Of a stretch of 39,560 bases of DNA, positions 39,315-39,560 are shown piece by piece; the stretch's first letter is position 1, and each line of letters begins with the position of its first letter. Origin of the DNA: an uncultured Alphaproteobacteria bacterium (GTDB lineage Bacteria > Pseudomonadota > Alphaproteobacteria > Micavibrionales > Micavibrionaceae); contig CALHAW010000010.1 in the NCBI GenBank assembly GCA_937934135.1, positions 1 to 39,560 on the forward strand. Reading direction: 5' to 3'. The position numbers and the translations under genes are program-made. The notes below the pieces were generated by a model. It was given only the letters and a program-made list of their open reading frames with translations, had not been told where the DNA came from and did no database searches.

Positions 39315-39340
39315 CATCCAGAATAGGCAAATTTCACCCA
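39315..39340 (-). other. Prophage terminus (Mu-left type) with inner TTCTGGATGAA site
   Basis: Read inward on the minus strand this starts TG at 39340 and has ATTCTGGA beginning 16 bases in, exactly the offset of CTTCTGGA at the other end. TTCTGGATGAA is an 11-base match to 41..51 at the left. Other CA dinucleotides nearby (such as 39335..39336) do not give this offset match. Confidence 0.55.
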
Positions 39341-39385
39341 TTTAAATTTCTTTAATGATTACAATATTTTGTAATTTTTTAGAGC
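39341..39385. other. Flanking DNA before an integrase gene
   Basis: AT-rich. It contains a perfect 7-base inverted repeat ATTACAA/TTGTAAT (39358..39375) followed by a T-run, just upstream of the integrase ATG; this could be an operator or a terminator. The first five bases, TTTAA, are the predicted target duplication. Confidence 0.45.
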
Positions 39386-39560
39386 ATGGCCTTTAGTCCA
39401 GAACCTACCACCCCCCCACAGTTTACAGCAAAGAAGGCCAAGCCATCTAAGAAACCTTATAAAATCTTTGATGGCGGTGGGTTATATCTCCACGTTCAAC
39501 CAAGTGGTTCGAAGCTTTGGAAACAAAAATACAGGTTCAATAAAAAAGAAAAGGTTTTAT
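39386..39560 (+). CDS. Tyrosine integrase, N-terminal part (DUF4102 domain)
   Basis: The frame is open to the window edge, giving 58 residues. The passage KPYKIFDGGGLYLHVQPSGSKLWKQKYRF is the DUF4102 N-terminal arm-binding domain of P4-type integrases. It is not part of the Mu-type prophage, which has its own transposase, so it should belong to an older integrated element into which the prophage inserted, about 46 bases upstream of this start. The catalytic domain lies outside the window. Confidence 0.85.
   Translation, partial: MAFSPEPTTPPQFTAKKAKPSKKPYKIFDGGGLYLHVQPSGSKLWKQKYRFNKKEKVL

Larger units (their letters stand above)
1..39340. mobile_element. Mu-type transposable prophage, apparently complete
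   Basis: A full set of Mu-type genes lies in one collinear block: repressor, MuA-like DDE transposase, MuB-like ATPase, GemA, Mor, lysis, Mu-type head genes and a P2-type tail. Both ends begin with TG read inward and carry TTCTGGA core repeats at the same offset of 16 bases. The orientation is reversed relative to the Mu map: the repressor end is at the right. The outermost base at the left is the first base of the window, so the outside flank cannot be seen there. If the boundary is right, the five bases before position 1 should repeat 39341..39345 (TTTAA). Prophage identity is near certain; the exact ends are inferred. Confidence 0.85.
39039..39340. other. Noncoding Mu-left-type end region
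   Basis: About 300 bases between the repressor and the proposed terminus contain no gene I accept. They hold inverted and direct repeats of CCCACTT (39049..39168), two strong TTCTGGA sites at the outer end (39287..39324), and weaker candidates on the minus strand, GGTTCTGG (39213..39220, about 120 bases from the end) and CGGCTTCT (39125..39132). Mu has three MuA sites spread over about 180 bp at this end. Confidence 0.55.

Noticed and set aside
1-39560. tRNA, rRNA or CRISPR array
   Set aside because: I found no tRNA-like cloverleaf, no ribosomal segment and no regularly spaced repeats; the four terminator copies are thousands of bases apart.

Overview
The window is almost entirely one Mu-type transposable prophage, apparently complete, read mostly on the minus strand from right to left. 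It is followed at the far right by about 220 bases of flanking DNA that hold the start of an unrelated tyrosine integrase. The host is probably an alphaproteobacterium of moderate G+C. This rests on the style of the small regulatory proteins (DnaA domain IV-like orphans, the early HTH-like protein, the ParB-like protein next to the transposase); I cannot name a genus.

Boundaries. Position 1 reads TG inward and position 39340 reads TG inward on the other strand. Each is followed 16 bases later by a TTCTGGA core. The left end has two such sites in tandem 22 bases apart, the geometry of Mu R1/R2. I infer a prophage of 1..39340; by gene order its Mu-left end is at the right of the window.

Layout, in transcription order from right to left. 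39340-38255: transposase end sites, an S24 (LexA/CI-like) repressor on the plus strand, and an operator-promoter block. 38254-28445: early genes (HTH-like small protein, 43-aa membrane peptide, ParB-like, MuA-like transposase, MuB-like ATPase, several small DNA-binding proteins, a DnaA domain IV protein, DUF3164, cupin-like, MazG-like, cytosine methyltransferase-like, GemA). 28452-28054: a Mor-type activator with its own terminator. 27969-25767: lysis (membrane-anchored amidase, overlapping spanins, holin candidates). 25755-15553: Mu-type packaging and head genes (DUF1804, large terminase, a portal-MuF-nuclease fusion, morphogenesis protein, protease with internal scaffold start, decoration protein, capsid, gp35-gp38 equivalents). 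15540-3389: a P2-type contractile tail (sheath, tube, frameshifted chaperone, tape measure, U, X, D, V, PAAR, W, J, I, fibre). 3385-57: end cargo (DUF1353, secreted alpha/beta hydrolase, DnaA-like protein, adenine methyltransferase, small membrane and secreted proteins), in the place where Mu carries mom.

How it works together. The repressor can hold off a consensus early promoter through two operators; its Ala-Gly site and Ser/Lys dyad predict SOS induction. Early expression gives transposase and ATPase for replicative transposition and then Mor, which should switch on lysis, head and tail genes. The late transcript is cut by four near-identical stem-loop terminators and further hairpins around capsid and tube genes. 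The one sizeable gap inside the late region, between the gpG and protease genes, lies at the physical centre of the prophage, which is where Mu has its strong gyrase site.
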